Below are positions 1 to 8,800 of a stretch of 64,000 bases of DNA, piece by piece. Where the stretch lies: positions 1-64,000 of the forward strand of contig NZ_JAOASQ010000046.1 of assembly GCF_030158565.1 (NCBI RefSeq), in the 5' to 3' direction. The notes beneath the pieces are model-generated. The model worked only from the letters and a program-made list of their open reading frames with translations. It did no database searches and was not told the origin of the DNA. The DNA is from Limnohabitans sp. (GTDB lineage: Bacteria > Pseudomonadota > Gammaproteobacteria > Burkholderiales > Burkholderiaceae_C). The number at the start of each line of letters is the position of its first letter. Position 1 is the first letter of the stretch. Made by a program: the position numbers and the translations under genes.

Positions 1-65
1 TCAAAGGGGTTCAAAGGGGTTCAAAGGGGTTCAAAGGGGTTCAAAGGGGTTCAAAGGGGTTCAAA
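1..65. repeat. 10-bp tandem repeat at window edge
   Basis: Six perfect head-to-tail copies of TCAAAGGGGT occupy 1-60, and the next five bases (TCAAA) start a seventh copy that overlaps the stop codon of the aldolase gene. On the minus strand the array lies immediately after that stop. It may be a true microsatellite-like array or an assembly artefact at a contig end; the sequence alone cannot decide. Confidence 0.85.
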
Positions 66-846
66 CATCAAAGCCCGGGTTCTCGCGGGCCAGTTTGCGC
101 AGCAGCGAAGGCCACACAAAAGCGCCGCCCAAGCCACCGGTTTGCACGCGCATGGCGTGCGAGATACCGTCCAAAATTTGCGGGTTCACGGCTGTCAGGT
201 CCTTCGGGCCCGATTGCCCGGCTAGGGCATCGACCTGGATGCGGCAGGTGTTCTCAAACGTGTACATCGACAAGAAGGCATCGGCGATCGATTTGCCCAC
301 GGTGAGCAGACCGTGGTTGCGCAGCATCAAATAATTGGCGTCTCCCAGATCGGCTTGCAGGCGGGTTTTCTCGTCGTCACGGATGGCCACGCCCTCGTAG
401 CCGTGGTAGGCCAGCGAGGCCAGCACAAAGGTGCTTTGTTGGCTGATGGGCAGCACGCCATGCGCCTGTGCGCTCACGGCCACGCCCGCCCGGGTGTGGG
501 TGTGCAAGACGCAAGCGGCGTCGTGCCGCACCTCGTGCACCGCGCTATGGATCACAAAGCCCGCCGGGTTGACCGGGAAGGGGCTGTCGTGCAGTTTGTT
601 GCACTGCATGTCCACCTTGACCAGGCTCGACGCGGTGATCTCGTCGAACATGAGGCCATAGGGGTTGATCAAAAATTGTTCCTGTCCGCCGGTGACCGAT
701 TCGGGCAACTTGGCGCTGATGTGGGTGAAGACCAGATCGCTCCAGCCGTACAGCGCCACCAGCCGATAGCAAGCGGCCAGATCGACACGCAACTGCCACT
801 CGTCGGGGTGAACGCTGTCTTTCAAAGAAGGGATCTCAAACGCCAT
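61..846 (-). CDS. class II aldolase/adducin family protein
   Basis: A 261-residue protein that fits the class II aldolase/adducin fold (zinc-dependent sugar-phosphate aldolases and related epimerases and decarboxylases). The zinc site is visible as the HTHT motif (His115, His117) and a third histidine in the LRNHGLL motif near residue 178. It begins with ATG and has no signal peptide, so it is cytosolic. The protein belongs to the long aldolase/adducin subgroup common in Burkholderiales, whose substrates are mostly unknown, so no specific sugar is assigned. It ends exactly at the 10-bp repeat array at the window edge. It points the same way as the ykgJ gene, about 90 bp upstream, but no coupling is evident. 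Confidence 0.85.
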   Translation of the reverse strand: MAFEIPSLKDSVHPDEWQLRVDLAACYRLVALYGWSDLVFTHISAKLPESVTGGQEQFLINPYGLMFDEITASSLVKVDMQCNKLHDSPFPVNPAGFVIHSAVHEVRHDAACVLHTHTRAGVAVSAQAHGVLPISQQSTFVLASLAYHGYEGVAIRDDEKTRLQADLGDANYLMLRNHGLLTVGKSIADAFLSMYTFENTCRIQVDALAGQSGPKDLTAVNPQILDGISHAMRVQTGGLGGAFVWPSLLRKLARENPGFDV

Positions 847-938
847 GGCACAGCTCCTGCGGGGGTGAATCAGAACAAGGCGTTCAGCTTAACCACAAGC
901 GTGTGCGCGGTCAGACCTCTTGGTGACTTGGCGCACCG

Positions 939-1214
939 TCAGTCGGGGCGGGTTTGCGCTTCCAGTTGCGTCAGGTAAATGCGCGCATATTGCCCGCCAT
1001 CGTCGGTGGGGCCACACATCTCAAGAGACGCTTGCAGCTGGCCGCACACGGCGGGGCGGTCGGGCTGGCCAAAAATCTTGCAGCGCAGCTGCTCGTCCAG
1101 TTGCACGCAAGGCACGCCTGCGGGTTTACCGCCAGGCATGCCGGGGATGGCCGAGGAGATGGACGGCGCGATGCAGCAAGCCGCGCAGCCTGCGCGGCAA
1201 GACACGGCCTTCAT
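939..1214 (-). CDS. YkgJ family cysteine cluster protein
   Basis: A 91-residue protein with the N-terminal CRAGCAACC cluster typical of the YkgJ/UPF0153 family, plus further cysteines near residues 36, 45, 57 and 67. The family is thought to bind zinc or an iron-sulfur cluster; its biochemical role is unknown. The ATG start at 1214 lies 10 bases after the stop codon of mltA, so the two genes are probably co-transcribed. The length is normal for the short members of the family. Confidence 0.85.
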   Translation of the reverse strand: MKAVSCRAGCAACCIAPSISSAIPGMPGGKPAGVPCVQLDEQLRCKIFGQPDRPAVCGQLQASLEMCGPTDDGGQYARIYLTQLEAQTRPD

Positions 1215-1224
1215 GTCGAAGCCT

Positions 1225-2373
1225 TCATTTGGGCCACAAGACCCACAGCTGCAAAGGTTGCTTCATGCGCCCGGCCAGCTCGCCTGCGGCGGCGCCCGAG
1301 CCTGCGTAGTAGTCGGCCCGCACCGCACCCACGATGGCGGTGCCGGTGTCTTGCGCCAGCACCAGTTTGTCCAGCGATGTCACCGGCCCTTGCGAGCGCA
1401 GCCACACCGGCGTGCCATAGGGAATGCTGCTGCGGTCCACCGCGATGGAGCGGCCTGCGGTGAGCGGCACGCCTTGCGCGCCTTTGGGGCCGGGCGGTGT
1501 GATGCCCGGCGGCAAGGCTTCTTCCTTGAAGAACACCACGCGCGGGTTTTGCCACAGCAGCTCGTTCACGCGCGAGGGGTTGCGGGCGATCCAGTCCTTG
1601 ATGCCGGGCCAGGACGCATCGCGGATCAGGCCTTGGTCGAGCAGCCATCGGCCAATGCTTTTGTAGGGTTGCTCGTTGGTGCCCGCATAGGCCATGCGCA
1701 CCAGGCGCTGGCGGCCATCGGGCTCGGTCAGGTTGACCAGGCCCGAGCCCTGGATGTGCAGCACCATGGCATCGACCGGGTCGGCCAGGTAAACCAGCTC
1801 TTTGCCGCGCAGGGCGGCGCGGGCGGCGGATGTGGTCTCCATCTCCTGGCGGGTGTACCAGGGCTTGCGCTGGGCCAGGCTGGCAGGGGGCGCATACAAG
1901 GGCACGTTGTAGCCTGCGCGTGGTTGGCGCGAGGCGTTGAGCACCGGCTCGTAGTACGAGGTCAGCAGTCCTTCGCTGCGTTGGTCGAGCGACTCCACGC
2001 GGTAGGCTTGCAGCTTCTGGCGCAGCCATTGGCGCTGCGCAGCGGCCGAGGCGTTGGCCAGTTGGCTCACCTCGGGGCACAAGGTTTTCCAGGCGGGTGC
2101 GGGGCGCAGGCAGCTTTGTTGCCAGGCGGGCCAGGCTTCTTGAAGGTCGTCGTTGTCCAGCCCGGTGATGTGGGACCAGGGCACCGGCACCCAGCGGCTT
2201 TGGGCCTGCGTGATGACCGAGGGCATTGGGCCTGCTTGTGGGCCAGGTTTTGCCTCTGGCCAAGGGGTTTGCTGGCGCGGGCTCATGCTGCAGCCAGCCA
2301 GACTGCCTACAATCGCGGCCAATAACCATGCGGCCCGGGCCGATGGCCATCGCATCAAAAGGAACGTGTTCAT
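1225..2373 (-). CDS. mltA: membrane-bound lytic murein transglycosylase A
   Basis: A 382-residue outer-membrane lipoprotein that cleaves peptidoglycan glycan strands and leaves 1,6-anhydromuropeptides. The N-terminus is a lipoprotein signal peptide ending in the lipobox SLAGC (Cys28). The MltA domain (with [10 protein letters not shown] near the start) occupies the middle and the C-terminal 3D domain carries AQDTG and ADYYAGSG, including the catalytic aspartate region. The chosen ATG (2373) is the first that gives a clean lipoprotein signal; a second in-frame ATG at 2355 is possible, and neither has a strong ribosome binding site. A longer frame upstream would cross an opposite-strand small ORF and adds a non-signal-like leader. 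The downstream ykgJ gene follows after 10 bp. Confidence 0.9.
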   Translation of the reverse strand: MNTFLLMRWPSARAAWLLAAIVGSLAGCSMSPRQQTPWPEAKPGPQAGPMPSVITQAQSRWVPVPWSHITGLDNDDLQEAWPAWQQSCLRPAPAWKTLCPEVSQLANASAAAQRQWLRQKLQAYRVESLDQRSEGLLTSYYEPVLNASRQPRAGYNVPLYAPPASLAQRKPWYTRQEMETTSAARAALRGKELVYLADPVDAMVLHIQGSGLVNLTEPDGRQRLVRMAYAGTNEQPYKSIGRWLLDQGLIRDASWPGIKDWIARNPSRVNELLWQNPRVVFFKEEALPPGITPPGPKGAQGVPLTAGRSIAVDRSSIPYGTPVWLRSQGPVTSLDKLVLAQDTGTAIVGAVRADYYAGSGAAAGELAGRMKQPLQLWVLWPK

Positions 2374-2506
2374 GGGTTTGATTTTGCTGGAAGCTTTGCT
2401 GGCCTTGGTCGTCTTGGTTGTGATTGTCTGGTGGACGATGTTTGCCGGACGCTCCAAAGGGGAGTTGTCTGCGCGCCCAGACGATGCGGACCAAGACAAA
2501 CCGTGA
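2372..2506 (+). CDS. small single-pass membrane protein (candidate)
   Basis: A 44-codon frame encoding a very hydrophobic helix (about residues 2-20) followed by WWTMF, a basic patch and an acidic C-terminus ending in DQDKP. This is the layout of a small N-in/C-out or hairpin-free membrane protein. An AAGGA sequence lies 8 bases before the ATG. The ATG overlaps the ATG of mltA on the other strand, and the frame fills the gap between mltA and the NlpC/P60 gene. The family is not recognised. The good ribosome binding site and protein-like composition argue for a real gene; its short length and antisense position argue for caution. Confidence 0.45.
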   Translation: MGLILLEALLALVVLVVIVWWTMFAGRSKGELSARPDDADQDKP

Positions 2507-2525
2507 CGGGCTGCAACAGGCGACA

Positions 2526-3065
2526 TCAGTCGAGCAAGGTCTGACCGCCTTCAAACCGCTTGGCGTAGTAGCGGTTGCTCAGGTGGTCGATGCGCACGCC
2601 GGTGCGCTCGTTGCTGGCGTGCACAAAGCGGCCATCGCCCACATACACGCCCACGTGTGAATGCCGCGCGCCCAGGGTGTTGAAGAACACCAGATCGCCG
2701 GCTTGTAGAGAAGCGGTGTCCACAGGCCGTGACAAGCGACCCAGATCGGCCGATGTGCCGCGCAGCTTCATGCCCGCAGCCTCTTTGTAAACATGCGTGA
2801 CCAAACCCGAGCAGTCAAAGCCCATGGCGGGCCCGCGCCCACCCCAGGCATAACGCGTGTCAAGCAAGGACATCGCGTACAAGGCCAGGTCGTTGCGCGT
2901 GGCGTTGTGCGGTGAGGGGTTTGTGCTGGACGCCGTGGGTGGCGTGGCGGGCTTGGCCTTGTAAGGCGCTGGGGCGCTGCATCCTGCCAGCAGCGCTGCC
3001 GCGAGACAAAGCCCAGTTGTCGTCCACCAGGCTTGGCGGGTCGGGTGTGCGCGGGCCATGCTCAT
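2526..3065 (-). CDS. NlpC/P60 family lipoprotein endopeptidase
   Basis: A 179-residue C40-family cysteine peptidase that would cut peptide stems in peptidoglycan. It has a lipoprotein signal peptide with lipobox LLAGC (Cys29), a Pro/Ser/Thr-rich linker (30-55), and an NlpC/P60 domain with the nucleophile in FDCSGLV (Cys85) and the histidine in SHVGVYVGDG (His137). The start at 3065 forms an ATGA overlap with the stop of the upstream response regulator gene, so translation is probably coupled; a second ATG at 3059 is possible. Its position behind a two-component system suggests cell-wall remodelling under control of the same transcript. Confidence 0.9.
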   Translation of the reverse strand: MSMARAHPTRQAWWTTTGLCLAAALLAGCSAPAPYKAKPATPPTASSTNPSPHNATRNDLALYAMSLLDTRYAWGGRGPAMGFDCSGLVTHVYKEAAGMKLRGTSADLGRLSRPVDTASLQAGDLVFFNTLGARHSHVGVYVGDGRFVHASNERTGVRIDHLSNRYYAKRFEGGQTLLD

Positions 3066-3706
3066 GACAGTGTGCGCAGCAAATTGGCCAGCTCGACCGC
3101 CGACTTGACCTGCATTTTGTCGAACACACGGGCCCGGTGGACCTCCACTGTGCGCACGCTGATGTCGAGCTGGTCGGCGATGAGTTTGTTGGGCAGGCCT
3201 TCGACCACCAGGCGCATGACGTCGCGTTCGCGCTCGGTCAATTCGCCCAATTGCGATTGCAGCAGTCCCGCTTGGCGACGGGCCGCCAGCCGTTCGTGAG
3301 ACAGGTGCAAGGCTTGCTCAATGCGATCAACCAGCGCGTTGTCGGAAAAGGGCTTCTCGCAAAAATCGAAAGCCCCGCGCTTGACGCTGTCCACCGCGGT
3401 GGGCACGTCAGCGTGGCCGGTCAAAAAAATCACGGGCCAAGTCTGCGCAAGGCCATTGGCCAGCAACTGCTCAAACAAAGCCAGTCCGCTCATGCCGGGC
3501 ATGCGCACGTCCAGCAAAATGCAACCGGCCTGTTTGACGGGGGATGCCCCGTTGTCCGTGGTTTTCTCCAGCATGGCCAAAAAGGCCTCGGCACTGTCAA
3601 AAGGCTCGCTCAGCAAGCGCCGTGTGCGCAGCAGCCAGGCCATGCCTTCGCGCACGCTGATGTCGTCGTCCACGATGTAAACCGTGCTGTCTTGGTGAGA
3701 ATGCAT
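3062..3706 (-). CDS. FixJ/TtrR-type response regulator
   Basis: A 214-residue NarL/FixJ-family regulator. The receiver domain (about 6-125) has the acidic pocket VDDD, the phosphoacceptor Asp66 in LLDVRMPGMSG, the conserved Thr in FLTGHADV and Lys118 in CEKPF. The C-terminal LuxR-type helix-turn-helix (about 150-210) contains LTERERDVMRLVVEGLPNK and ISVRTVEVHRA. It lies 9 bp downstream of its presumed cognate kinase and its stop overlaps the start of the NlpC/P60 gene. FixJ, TtrR and DctR-type regulators usually activate genes in answer to a respiratory or carboxylate cue; the cue here is unknown. Confidence 0.92.
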   Translation of the reverse strand: MHSHQDSTVYIVDDDISVREGMAWLLRTRRLLSEPFDSAEAFLAMLEKTTDNGASPVKQAGCILLDVRMPGMSGLALFEQLLANGLAQTWPVIFLTGHADVPTAVDSVKRGAFDFCEKPFSDNALVDRIEQALHLSHERLAARRQAGLLQSQLGELTERERDVMRLVVEGLPNKLIADQLDISVRTVEVHRARVFDKMQVKSAVELANLLRTLS

Positions 3707-3715
3707 GGCCGGATT

Positions 3716-5809
3716 TTAGGCTTTGGGCGGTGTGGTGCTGGCCTGCTCAACGAGTGCCGCAGGCAAAGTGAAGCGAAACACGGTGCCCTTGGTCGTCTGC
3801 GCCTCGAACTCCAGATGCCCACCGTGTTGTTCAACCACGGTACGGCAAAGGCTCAGGCCCAGGCCCATGCCCTCGGCTTTGGTTGTGAAAAAGGGTGTGA
3901 AAAGTTGCTCGGCCACTTCGGGTGCAATGCCCGTGCCCACATCGGTGACAGCGAATTCCACCCAACTTTGTTCGGCATTGGATGCTCCTCGCCGGGCTTG
4001 CAAGAGCAACACGCGCTCTGTGCATTCGGGCCGGTCCATGGCCTGCATGCCGTTGCGCGCCAGGTTCAGCAGCACTTGCTCAACCATGGTGCGGTCACAC
4101 CACACGGCAGGCAGGCGCGGCTCAATGCGGGTCACCACGTTCACCTGCAGTTTGCGGGCCTGCAGATTGACCAAAGGCAAGATGGCATCCATCAGCGCAT
4201 GGGGTGTCACGGCTTCGCGGGCCTGGTCGCGCCGCCGCACAAAGTCGTGTACGCTGTTGATCACGCGGCCCGCGCGGCCGGCCTGTTCGGCAATGCGGCG
4301 CAGCGCCATGTGCACATCGTCTTGCGATTGCGCCAAGGCATCCGGGTCTTTGAGCAAATTGAGCGATCCGTTGGCATAACTGGCAATGGCGGCCAGTGGC
4401 TGGTTCAGTTCATGGCTGAGCAGCGAAGCCATCTCGCCCACCGTGGCCAGACGGGCGGTGGCCTGCAAACGCTCCTGGCTGGCGCGTGAGACTTCTTCAA
4501 TGCGGCGCTGCTCGCTGATGTCGATGACGGCCCCCATCCAGCCGCTTTGCTGGCCTTGGGTGTTGATCAGCGGTGCTTCGATGATCAGCACTGGAAAGCG
4601 CGTGCCATCTTGGCGCATGAACACCGATTCGAAACCTTCGCGCGGCGGGGCATTGCCCGCCAGTCGGATCGCTTGGCGTTGTTTGTATTCGTCCACCATT
4701 TCGGGTGGCCAGTAAGGCATGGGGGCGTTGTGTCCAATGAGCGCACTGGCCGGTAGGCCCACCATGTCGCAAAAAGCCGGGTTGACGTAGGTGATGAGGC
4801 CCTCCAAATCCCGCGCGCGCAAGCCGGTGACCAAGGAGTCTTCCATGGCTTTGCGAAAAGCCAGCGCATCGGCCAGGGCGTGTTCGGCTTTGAGGCGTCT
4901 GCGCGAGTCCTTGACCAAAAGCACCATCACCGTGATCAGTGCAATCGACATGGCGGTGACCAAGGCGGTCAGCACGTTGGGGAACAAATCGGGTTCGCCC
5001 CTGCGGCTGTCCATGCGCAGCACCAGGGTGTTGCCTGGCAAGTCCACCAATTGCTGCGCTGTGAACAGCCGCAGGCCGCGTCGCTGGGTGCCGGCAATGG
5101 CCAGGCGTGTGCCGTCGGCTTCGGTGAAAGACACTTCGTTGCGTCGGCCCAGTGTGTTGCCCAAACGCTCGGCCAGCATGGCTTGCAGACCATAGGTCAC
5201 GATGGTGTAACCCACCAGCTCGCCTGCCAGTGTTTGCGGCAGGCACAGCTCCATGACCTCCATGCCCAAGCCGTCGGTTTGGGGCACATAGTAGCTGGTG
5301 GAATAGGCGGGACCGTTGAGCCGCCGTGCCCGCTGGCATGCCTGAATGGCTTCTGCGAACGTGTCGATTCGCGGCGCGCGTTCAAAGACCGGTGCGCGCA
5401 GGGGGGACTCCACAAATGCCAGGCTATTGAGCCGCGCATCGCGCCACTCCAGGCGCACCCAGTCGCGGTTGTCGCGCAATAAAGTGAGGGCCTCTGCGGA
5501 CCAACTTTTGAGCGTGGTGTGCTGTGCCTGCAGTGCTTGCAAGGTCTGCACATCCAGAGACAGGCCGCTGCGGATGTCGTTGACCGCGTCGGTGGTGTCG
5601 CGCTCCAGTTCGGCTTGCAGTTGGCTGATTTCGTAGCGTCCAGCAAGCCACACCAGCGTGACCAGAACAGCCACCACCAGTGCCATGAGGGCGGCCCACA
5701 AGGAACGCCGTCCGGAGACCTTGAACAGCCCCGCGTTTTGCGCCAAGCGCCACGCACGCAGGTTTGGCAAGAGGGTTTGAAAAATCTGCAAAGATCGCAG
5801 CGATTTCAT
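3716..5809 (-). CDS. sensor histidine kinase with periplasmic domain and PAS
   Basis: A 697-residue membrane kinase of the DctB/TtrS/FixL type. Visible parts are a first membrane helix (about 37-58), a periplasmic sensor region (about 60-275), a second helix (277-300), a PAS domain (about 318-433), a HisKA domain with the phosphorylated His466 in LLSHELNQPLAAI, and a HATPase domain with NLARNGMQAM, DVGTGIAP and GMGLGLSLC. The ATG at 5809 starts 8 bases after the yhdP stop; in-frame ATGs at 5833 and 5848 inside yhdP are alternatives, and none has a strong ribosome binding site. It is followed by its response regulator. The signal sensed cannot be read from the sequence. Confidence 0.9.
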   Translation of the reverse strand: MKSLRSLQIFQTLLPNLRAWRLAQNAGLFKVSGRRSLWAALMALVVAVLVTLVWLAGRYEISQLQAELERDTTDAVNDIRSGLSLDVQTLQALQAQHTTLKSWSAEALTLLRDNRDWVRLEWRDARLNSLAFVESPLRAPVFERAPRIDTFAEAIQACQRARRLNGPAYSTSYYVPQTDGLGMEVMELCLPQTLAGELVGYTIVTYGLQAMLAERLGNTLGRRNEVSFTEADGTRLAIAGTQRRGLRLFTAQQLVDLPGNTLVLRMDSRRGEPDLFPNVLTALVTAMSIALITVMVLLVKDSRRRLKAEHALADALAFRKAMEDSLVTGLRARDLEGLITYVNPAFCDMVGLPASALIGHNAPMPYWPPEMVDEYKQRQAIRLAGNAPPREGFESVFMRQDGTRFPVLIIEAPLINTQGQQSGWMGAVIDISEQRRIEEVSRASQERLQATARLATVGEMASLLSHELNQPLAAIASYANGSLNLLKDPDALAQSQDDVHMALRRIAEQAGRAGRVINSVHDFVRRRDQAREAVTPHALMDAILPLVNLQARKLQVNVVTRIEPRLPAVWCDRTMVEQVLLNLARNGMQAMDRPECTERVLLLQARRGASNAEQSWVEFAVTDVGTGIAPEVAEQLFTPFFTTKAEGMGLGLSLCRTVVEQHGGHLEFEAQTTKGTVFRFTLPAALVEQASTTPPKA

Positions 5810-5816
5810 CGTCTGT

Positions 5817-8800
5817 TTACTTTGTTGTCGCATCGGTTTTGTCTGCATCGCGCGACACGCGTTTGACGCGTGGCGCAGCCCAGTTGCCATCGATCAGGAA
5901 CTCCTGTGTCGAAGCACGGCTCAAAGGTGATTGCAAGTAAAGCTGTGCCAAAAAGGTGGTCAGGCCAACCAGCGGATTGACAGCGATGCCGGCCACCAAA
6001 GACGCTGTGCCGGTGTCCACCTCGGGCAAAATCACCACGCGCAATTGCTGTGTTTCCTTGGAAAGGTCTGCCCAGCCATCCAGTTGCACCACAGCATTGA
6101 TGCCCTTGATTTGCAAGTTGCGCGTGGTGGCAATGCCATGGTCGATGCTGACATGTCCTGTCACAGAATCGAAGGCAAAACCTTCGTAGAACACGTCACG
6201 AAAATCCAGCAAAAAGCGGCGCGGCAAGGCTTGCAAGCTGAGCACGCCCAGCAGTTTGGCAGCACCTGCGTCGGCTTTGAGGAATTGACCGCGGCCCATC
6301 TTCACGTCGAACTGGCCGCTCATGCTGGGGTGGTGCAGTGTCAGCGGCGAACCGTTCCAACTGATGTGGCCTTCGAGATCGCCACTGCCGTCGCGCAGGG
6401 CGCCAGGGGTGCCCAAGCGTGTCAGCAAGTCCCCAGCATCGTTGACGGTCAAGCGAAAATTCATTTCGGTTTTGCGCAAGTTGCTGCCTTCGCTGGCCGT
6501 CAGCCACCGGCCGGTGCTTCGCAGTGTGGCCTCCGGCAAGATGATGTTGAATTTGTTGAGCCGCCATTCGCCGGCGGGTTTGCCTCTCGGTATGGCCAGT
6601 GCACTGTTGAGTGCTTCGATTTCGATGCGTCCCAGTTTCAGGCCACGCAGTTCCAGTTGCTCGATCACGATGTCCAGCGCGGGCAGCTGGGTTGGTGGTG
6701 CATCCAACAGGCTTTCGACATCGGCTGCGCTGGATGGGGGCAGGTTCAGGCGTGCGAGGCGGGCATACAAATGGCCTGGCTGGCCACCGGTGGATTGGCG
6801 AAACTCGAGGTGCCCACTCAATTCGCGGGCATCCACGTTGGCGCGCCATGTCAAGCCATCGCGCGAACCACCGGCGACCACCTCGTGAAGGGTTCGGCCT
6901 TCAGCGGTGATGGTGTTGGCTTGCAAACCAATGCGAGTTGGCAAGTAGCTTTGCATGGCGCTGTTGTCCTTGCCAGACGCCTCTGCATTCTGGCTGGCGG
7001 GCCACAAGGCCTGCCACTCGCCGACAGAGAATTGGTCGATCGTGATGGTGGCGGCAACACCGGCTTCGGGCATGGGCGGCAAGGCGCCGTTGGCTTTGCC
7101 CAAACTCATGCTGCCGCGCAAGACGCGAGGCGTTTGACCGGACAGGTCGCGCACATACTGAACCGAGGCCACGCGGCCCAAATCAATTTGCAGGCGGTCT
7201 TGCAAATGGCTGCCGGTGTTTTGGACGCGGCTGCGTATGCTCAGCGGCATGGTCGATGCCGCTGACTTGTTCAGTGGCGCGGGCAACTTCAGTCCCAGGC
7301 CTTCCAGTTGACTTTGAATGAACAGCTCGGGTTGGCCCTGACGCCACCCCAGATTGGCGGTGTAAGGCGTGCTGCCACTGAGGTGTTTGGCCAAGTCATC
7401 AAGGGGTTGGAATTCGCGGGCTTGACGCAAGCCTTCGGCGCTGATTTCGCCTTGTGCACGCAGCTGCAATGTGGGTTCGCTGCTGTTGCTGGTGGGCCGC
7501 AAACCGCCTTCTATCCGGATCGGGCCGCCCAGAAAACGTGCTTGAACGGCATTCAGGCTAAAACCAGATTCTGAAAATTGAATGGTCCCTTGGGCTTTTT
7601 CAAAAACCGGTAACACCGTGCTGGCCCGCAAATCGTTGCTGTTCAAGGCAAGGGCGCCTTGCACTTTGGTGTTGTGCGTCGCCAGCAAGGGGATGCTCAG
7701 TTTGAGACGGGTCTGTACGGCGCCCGTGGCTTGCATGTCATGCAAGGCCGAGCCCAGGAGCTTGTCCAGGGCTGACTTTTGAATCAGGCCGAGCACTTGC
7801 GCGGCAGGGCCTTTTTGTTCTGCAGAGACTTCCAGTGTGGCTTGCTCGGCCATGTTGGCAATTTGGGCCTGGATCCTGCTCAAAGGCATGCCCGTTTTTG
7901 CCTCGCCAGCGCGGGCCGAGGCATCGCTGAGTTTCATGCCCAATCGGTCAAACACCAGTTGCCCCGAGAGTTCGTGCAGACGTGGCCAGGGCAGGCTGTT
8001 GCTGGGCATCAAAGATGCGGGCACATAGTCCAGTTCCACACCGTTCAGACGTCCGGCGAATCGGAATTCACCTTCTTTGGGGTTGGCAAAGGGCAAACGA
8101 TCGAGGTCGCCTTTGATGTTGACTTGGACCCCGCTGTAGCTGCCCTTGATCACGGCATCGCGCACATACTGGCGCACCGATGCGGGCAAAGACATGGGCA
8201 GGTAACGGTGCACACGCGCTGCATTGGCCTGGCTGACCTGGCCTTGCAACTCGATCATGCCCAAGCCTTTCGCACGGCCATGCCATTGACCTTGCCATTG
8301 GCCATTCAGATCGGCGTTGTTCAGTTGCACAGACCATTGCGGCACGTCCCACAGGCCATCCTTGTGTTGCCAACGTGCCTGGGCATGCAGACTGTTGATG
8401 GGCACGACGGGCTCTTCCAGAATGCCTGGCAACATGAGGGCAGCGCCTGCGCCCATGTCAAGCTGCATTTGACCGCCGGCCTGTGTCATTTTGACTTGGA
8501 CCTGAGCCCCTTGCACCCCTGGCCAACTTGGCGAGTGCTCCTGTGTTGCGCTGGGTGCGCGTGCTGGCAGGTTCAAATTTCTAACGTTCGCTTGGGCTTC
8601 ATAGCTTTGCGGATTTTCCCAGTCACCCACCCACGCCAATTGCAGTGCGTCCACTTGGCCCATCACGTCGGCTGTTTGCAGTTGTTGGTGCAATGCATCG
8701 GGCAGCGGCAAGCGCAAAGACAGATCGCGCAGCGCTTGCAAATCGAGGTGGTCGCCCTGGATGCGGCCTTGAGCGGGTTTTCGTGCCTGAAGTTGTTCGT

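Noticed and set aside
1-60. CRISPR-like array at the left edge
   Set aside because: Units are contiguous 10-mers with no spacers.
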